From Morchella semilibera (Eukaryota > Ascomycota > Pezizomycetes > Pezizales > Morchellaceae): a DNA stretch of 64,000 nucleotides. The stretch spans positions 1,054,001-1,118,000 of the forward strand of contig WBVU01000017.1 in assembly GCA_009192285.1 (NCBI GenBank). Reading direction: 5' to 3'. Below, piece after piece: positions 60,294 through 64,000 of the stretch; position 1 is the first letter of the stretch; each line of letters begins with the position of its first letter. The translations under genes and the position numbers were made by a program. The notes under the pieces are model-generated. The model saw nothing but the letters and a program-made list of their open reading frames with translations. It was not told the origin of the DNA and searched no databases.

Positions 60294-61281
60294 TGAAGAT
60301 TTAAACTTAAAAATATCAGGGCATGGGCGCGCGCAGGTACGTCGGGTGTTTTTTCGCATCTCTCTATGCCGTATTCGGGGTGGTTGCTAAGTTTTCTGCC
60401 CTCAAGGTTGAGAAAACAATTTAGATACAGGTCCACTCTCTTTAAAATTTCGAGAATTCAAAGTAGCGGCGTTTTTTTTTTTTTTTTTTTTTTTGGAAAA
60501 GGGGAGGCTGACATCTATTATATCTGGGGAGTTTTTTTTTTTTTAATTTCTTGGTGGAGGATATGGTAAATTTTCTGTCCGCTTGGTCAACGATCCATGT
60601 TAATTTGCTTCACAAGGAGCTAGGCTGACCGTAGATATTGAAACTGCTCAGATGCTGAAAATTCCCCTTACTCATAGGGTCTTTTCTTATTTTCGTAGAC
60701 ATACACTCTCTTAGAATCGATCTCATGAATCTTCGGGGTGTGGAAACGGAGCTGTTGGTAATGCAAAGTTCCATGTAAGTAGCACAACGGCTACAAGGAG
60801 AATCAACGATATGGCATTTTACCGGTGAGTCTCTAGTGGCAAATATGGAGTATACCATCCATTATACAGTTTTAGCATGTAAAGTTGTACGGTTCGTACA
60901 TGTAGGTTCTATACTCTGTTACCGTAAGGCGGGGATTTCCTCGCGGTTGTAAATCTCTCCCAACTGCTTTTGTCTTCCTCGCTTCTTGCACCAAGCGTTA
61001 GGTGCTGTCGCTCCAGCACTGTAATAAGACTATCTAAGCTTAGGCCCTACCCAGGTCTCAGTTTCCTCAAGAACGCCGTATAGTACAGTACTTACCCCAA
61101 ATCCGTGAGCCTTTTGCCGCACTCCCCATCCCCTCCCCGATATGACGTGACCGCTCAGGATCAATAAGTATACTCTCCCCCGCACGTCTCCTCTACCTTA
61201 AAACTCCTCCCGCGTCCACCACCTAAGAAGAGCAAGGGTTGAGGAATAGACCCTTCTCAAAGACAAAGACAATACATCAAG
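60294..61281. other. Intergenic, 1 kb
   Basis: T runs at 60473-60494 and 60533-60544, TACATGTA at 60897-60904. No gene seen; the last 200 bases should be the promoter of the 61.3 kb gene. Confidence 0.5.
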
Positions 61282-61999
61282 ATGTCAGCAATTGGCGGCG
61301 CAGCAGGTAAAGAAGGTCTCCGAAGAGGTGCCAGAAGAGACCCAGAGCTATATGTAATCTAGCCCATCCCACCCGACCCCAAAGAACTGATCACCCGGGG
61401 TCCAATACAGCATACTGGTATTAACGACAATAAAGGTCTTATTCGCTCTCATGTGCGGGGCTTTTGCGCTGGCTGGATACAACTTTTGTAAACCACCTTG
61501 CTCATGCTTAGATTAAAAGCAGTTAACTAACTAAACACCCTCATCATAGCAAGGAATCCAACTATGTCCACTTCACAGGAGCCCCGCATCAACATGGTAC
61601 CTGACTCTGCTCCCTGGAAAGATGATGACATCGAGAATTCAGATAAAAATAACTATAAGTGCCGTTTCCTCCACCCCCATATAGACCTCTAAAAAACGGA
61701 CAGGGCTAAGCTGTGTTGCTCATAGTATAAGAAGGGCTAACAAATTGCGCATTGAATTAGATACAAGTATCATCCAAACGCGGACTACAGGAAGCCTCCA
61801 AAGAACGCGCCGAGTGCGCTACATTCCGTCATTTTGCCGAACGTAACATTGTCAAAGGTTTGTTCTTCCTCTTACCCCGATCGGGGCGGTGCTCTTGGAG
61901 AGACTAGGTGTAAGTAAGGCAGGCACAAAAGTACTAATGTTTAAGGATGGACAGAGGTTACATGAGAAGTACAATAAGTACGGAAAGGATAACTACTAG
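61282..61999 (+). CDS. Small single-membrane-pass protein, probably mitochondrial
   Basis: Five exons, 61282-61353, 61436-61487, 61550-61658, 61761-61857 and 61955-61999, give exactly 375 bases and 124 residues. Start MSAIGGAAGKEGLRRGARRDPELY, then a hydrophobic helix (VLFALMCGAFALAGYNF, about residues 25-41), a soluble part rich in Asp/Lys, KYKYHPNADYRKPPKNAPSA, VILPNVTLSK and the end LHEKYNKYGKDNY. From memory, filamentous fungi carry a conserved protein of this layout (basic start, one helix, a YKYHPGGD-like motif and a YGKD-aromatic end), but I cannot name it; an accessory subunit of an inner-membrane complex is possible. The acceptor at 61954 is preferred to the one at 61944, which would add DGQ, because the branch site TACTAAT is then at normal distance and the family has a single residue between Lys and LHEKY. 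Confidence 0.78.
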
Positions 62000-64000
62000 G
62001 ACGTGGCCATGCATAAAAGTACATGTACTTTTGTGTATTGCAAGAGGTTGAGTGCAGATCTTGGAATAACTACATGTAAATTACACAATTAGCTGCGATT
62101 ATGGATTCGGGGATATATTGCTCGGTTTTTCAGAATTGTCTGAATCGATTGGGAACCGGTACCGGTGGTTCGGAACCCTAACCCACACTTCAACTTCATA
62201 CCAGTCCTAAGAGCAACGGTCAAATTATTGTGTGTACTAACGAGACTACATACGTCTTATCCTCTGTTCTGGGTGAATAAACTCGGTTCCAGAAAAAGAA
62301 AATCCCACAGACGTGTGGGTGGGATTTATGAAAACATATCTTGACCTCAAAACCAATCCATGTCTCTATTCCCTACTAAACCTGTCTAATTAAACAAGAA
62401 ACACAACCATACAAAGTACAGATCCTATGATCCATACCGTCCATATCTGTTCTTTCACATCAAAGGGCTTAGAGGATAAGTTTTATTGGGTATGGCATGA
62501 TAGAGTACTATCTGGTATCCTGGTTGGGACTCAAAGGCTTAGGATTCACACCTTTCAATGGGAATTCAACCATAATATGAAATAGATAAACCCCATAGAA
62601 AATAGTACTCAATATAGTGGCTTTTTGCCCGTCATTGGCCTCTCCGCTGTGAAGATATCATGAGTTTATGCATAAGGCAAGGCCGGGCACTGTCTAAGAT
62701 GCGTGTAAACATGTACTTGGTAACTGACAAGTACATGTAAGTACATGTATATCTTGAACATGCTTAAGTTACCACGTGGCCAATGATACTGACTACGAGC
62801 AGAGACTATACTCTATGTAAATACTCCCTTTGCCCCCTTTCTCATAATTAGGTGTATAATAGGCTATTGCCACCATTGCCGAAATTTGGTGAGCAAAGTA
62901 TCACTACAGTATGAAAAAAAGGGATGGAATCGGTACTATCATAGTACTACAGAATTTAGTGACAAACACCAAATTAAACCAGTATTGGAGAAAGAGCACT
63001 GTATCAATACCGTATTCTTACCGCATTGTTAGCGTATTGACGGGAATACCATAGTGATCCCCCTTTTTCATAATGTAGTGCCAGTACTAGTACATCCGGG
63101 TGGGGCAAGTATATCTGGTGTTATATATGGTTACATAAATAGCTTTGTTGTGCTATTGTCAAGCTGATCAACCAGGCCTCGTAACTTTCACTTTTACACG
63201 TAACTACAAGCAACAGCTCAACCAACAGTCTCACAACAACAGGCAATTAAATACTTGGTGCCATATTTCGAGTGATATTTGGTGATCAAGCCACATGCCC
63301 ACACCTAAACAAGACCCCTGGCTACAAAGTAGTTAATTCACCTTGATATCATACCACTCCGTTGACTCCTAGTTGCCCTGACTTAGAAATGCATTCTTGT
63401 TCGTCCAATGTCGAGTAGGATAGGGCATCGGTAAGTCAATTTATACATGTACCCGGGGGGCTTCAATTCGACCTATATGGACCACACGCATCTCCAACTT
63501 TGGGCATGGTGGCTAGTAGCTGCCGTTCATGCGTGAATGCATGCAGATTCCCGGACGTTCTTGCAGAATCACGAACTTCTCTTCTAAGCTTGTGTACGCA
63601 CATATGTTATGGAGAAACATCATTTTATCACGAACTCGTCTTTGATTGCTTTGGAGAAAGACTAGAGAGAATGCTGCGGCTATGTGTAGCCATTATTAAT
63701 ATTGGGATGGCTTTTACTAAGTCTTGGGGTATATATATACGTCTTAATCAATATAAGGCGGTAAGCTTACTGTAGTTAGGCCCTGGCACATGTACATGTA
63801 AGCTAGAACTCATGGTAGCGTAGGTATAGACGATTTCATGCAGATCGTAGTACTTTAAATTCCATGACTTCCTTACCTATTTCAGTTTCGCGTTTAATTG
63901 GTGCTCAGTGTGTGAACTTCTGGAGGCCTCGGGTACGGGCCTGTGAGTGATAGGTAGTAGGATTTTAGAACTTTCATCTACTCTGTCCACCTGAAGGGTG
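62000..64000. other. Intergenic, 2 kb to the right edge
   Basis: No gene seen. It has six TACATGTA copies (62020, 62071, 62732, 62742, 63444, 63793), the best-kept family A element (62912-63070) and the CCCTAACCC word near 62177. The 91-codon frame at 63500-63775 has no recognisable content. Confidence 0.5.
62912..63070. mobile_element. MITE family A copy 3 (best preserved), 159 bases
   Basis: Inverted ends TGAAAAAAAGGGATGG and, inward from the right, TGAAAAAGGGGGATCACTA. TA flanks at 62910-62911 and 63071-63072. Two degraded relatives lie at 32746-32880 and 54480-54598. No coding capacity. Confidence 0.82.

Noticed and set aside
63500-63775. 91-codon plus-strand frame
   Set aside because: No recognisable protein features; the length can arise by chance.
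1-64000. tRNA, rRNA or CRISPR
   Set aside because: GTTCGA-like words (for example near 10868 and 17273) lack a foldable cloverleaf around them; no spaced direct-repeat array exists.
1-64000. LTR elements, virus-like elements or LINEs
   Set aside because: I found no reverse transcriptase, integrase, capsid-like or endonuclease motifs and no long direct repeats. The DTGSP gene at 13.3 kb has ordinary host-gene structure.

Overview
The window is nuclear DNA of a filamentous ascomycete (Pezizomycotina). The evidence is short introns of about 50 to 100 bases with GT..AG ends and TACTAAC/CTGAC-like branch sites, TTAGGG-type telomere-like words, and fungus-typical genes: an NLR-like NACHT protein, a CFEM cell-wall protein and a GH28 pectinase. 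Class is uncertain. The long intergenic spaces, many small TA-flanked inverted-repeat elements and a strikingly frequent 8-base palindrome (TACATGTA) would suit a repeat-rich genome such as a pezizomycete, but that is a guess.

Layout: 0-1.7 kb, 5' part of a NACHT NLR-like gene on the minus strand, running off the left edge. 2.5-5.0 kb, a 13-exon mitochondrial-type acyl-CoA synthetase (minus). 8.1-9.8 kb, inositol-pentakisphosphate 2-kinase with an N-terminal membrane segment (plus). 11.5-12.8 kb, an F-box protein. 13.3-14.1 kb, a small mitochondrial-type protein with a DTGSP aspartyl-protease-like site. 15.0-15.7 kb, a GPI-anchored CFEM protein (minus). 21.3-23.2 kb, a secreted type-B carboxylesterase. 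24.5-26.05 kb, an RtcB-family RNA ligase (minus). 27.2-29.0 kb, a rhamnogalacturonase-like GH28 enzyme (minus). 30.3-30.9 kb, an unknown basic/acidic protein (minus). 38.6-39.0 kb, a possible coiled-coil protein. 48.7-52.1 kb, a large repeat-rich single-pass protein. 57.1-57.6 kb, an ECM15/MTH1187-type thiamine-binding protein. 59.2-60.3 kb, a PIP-box nuclear protein. 61.3-62.0 kb, a small single-membrane-pass, probably mitochondrial protein. The last-but-two and the last of these (57.1 and 61.3 kb) have exons so short that they are only visible by assembling splice sites.

Genes are scattered singly; I see no biosynthetic cluster or operon-like unit. The secreted esterase, CFEM protein and rhamnogalacturonase suit life on plant material. 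Between genes there are at least eight short non-autonomous Tc1/mariner-like elements (TA target duplications, terminal inverted repeats), including one family with three copies and one with two.

Two signals stand out. First, I count 29 copies of TACATGTA, none inside an assigned exon, where one or two would be expected by chance. Second, four genes (RtcB twice, the 30.4 kb gene, the 48.7 kb gene, the 59.2 kb gene) each continue in another frame exactly at a C, G or T homopolymer. This looks like systematic homopolymer error in the assembly rather than four pseudogenes.
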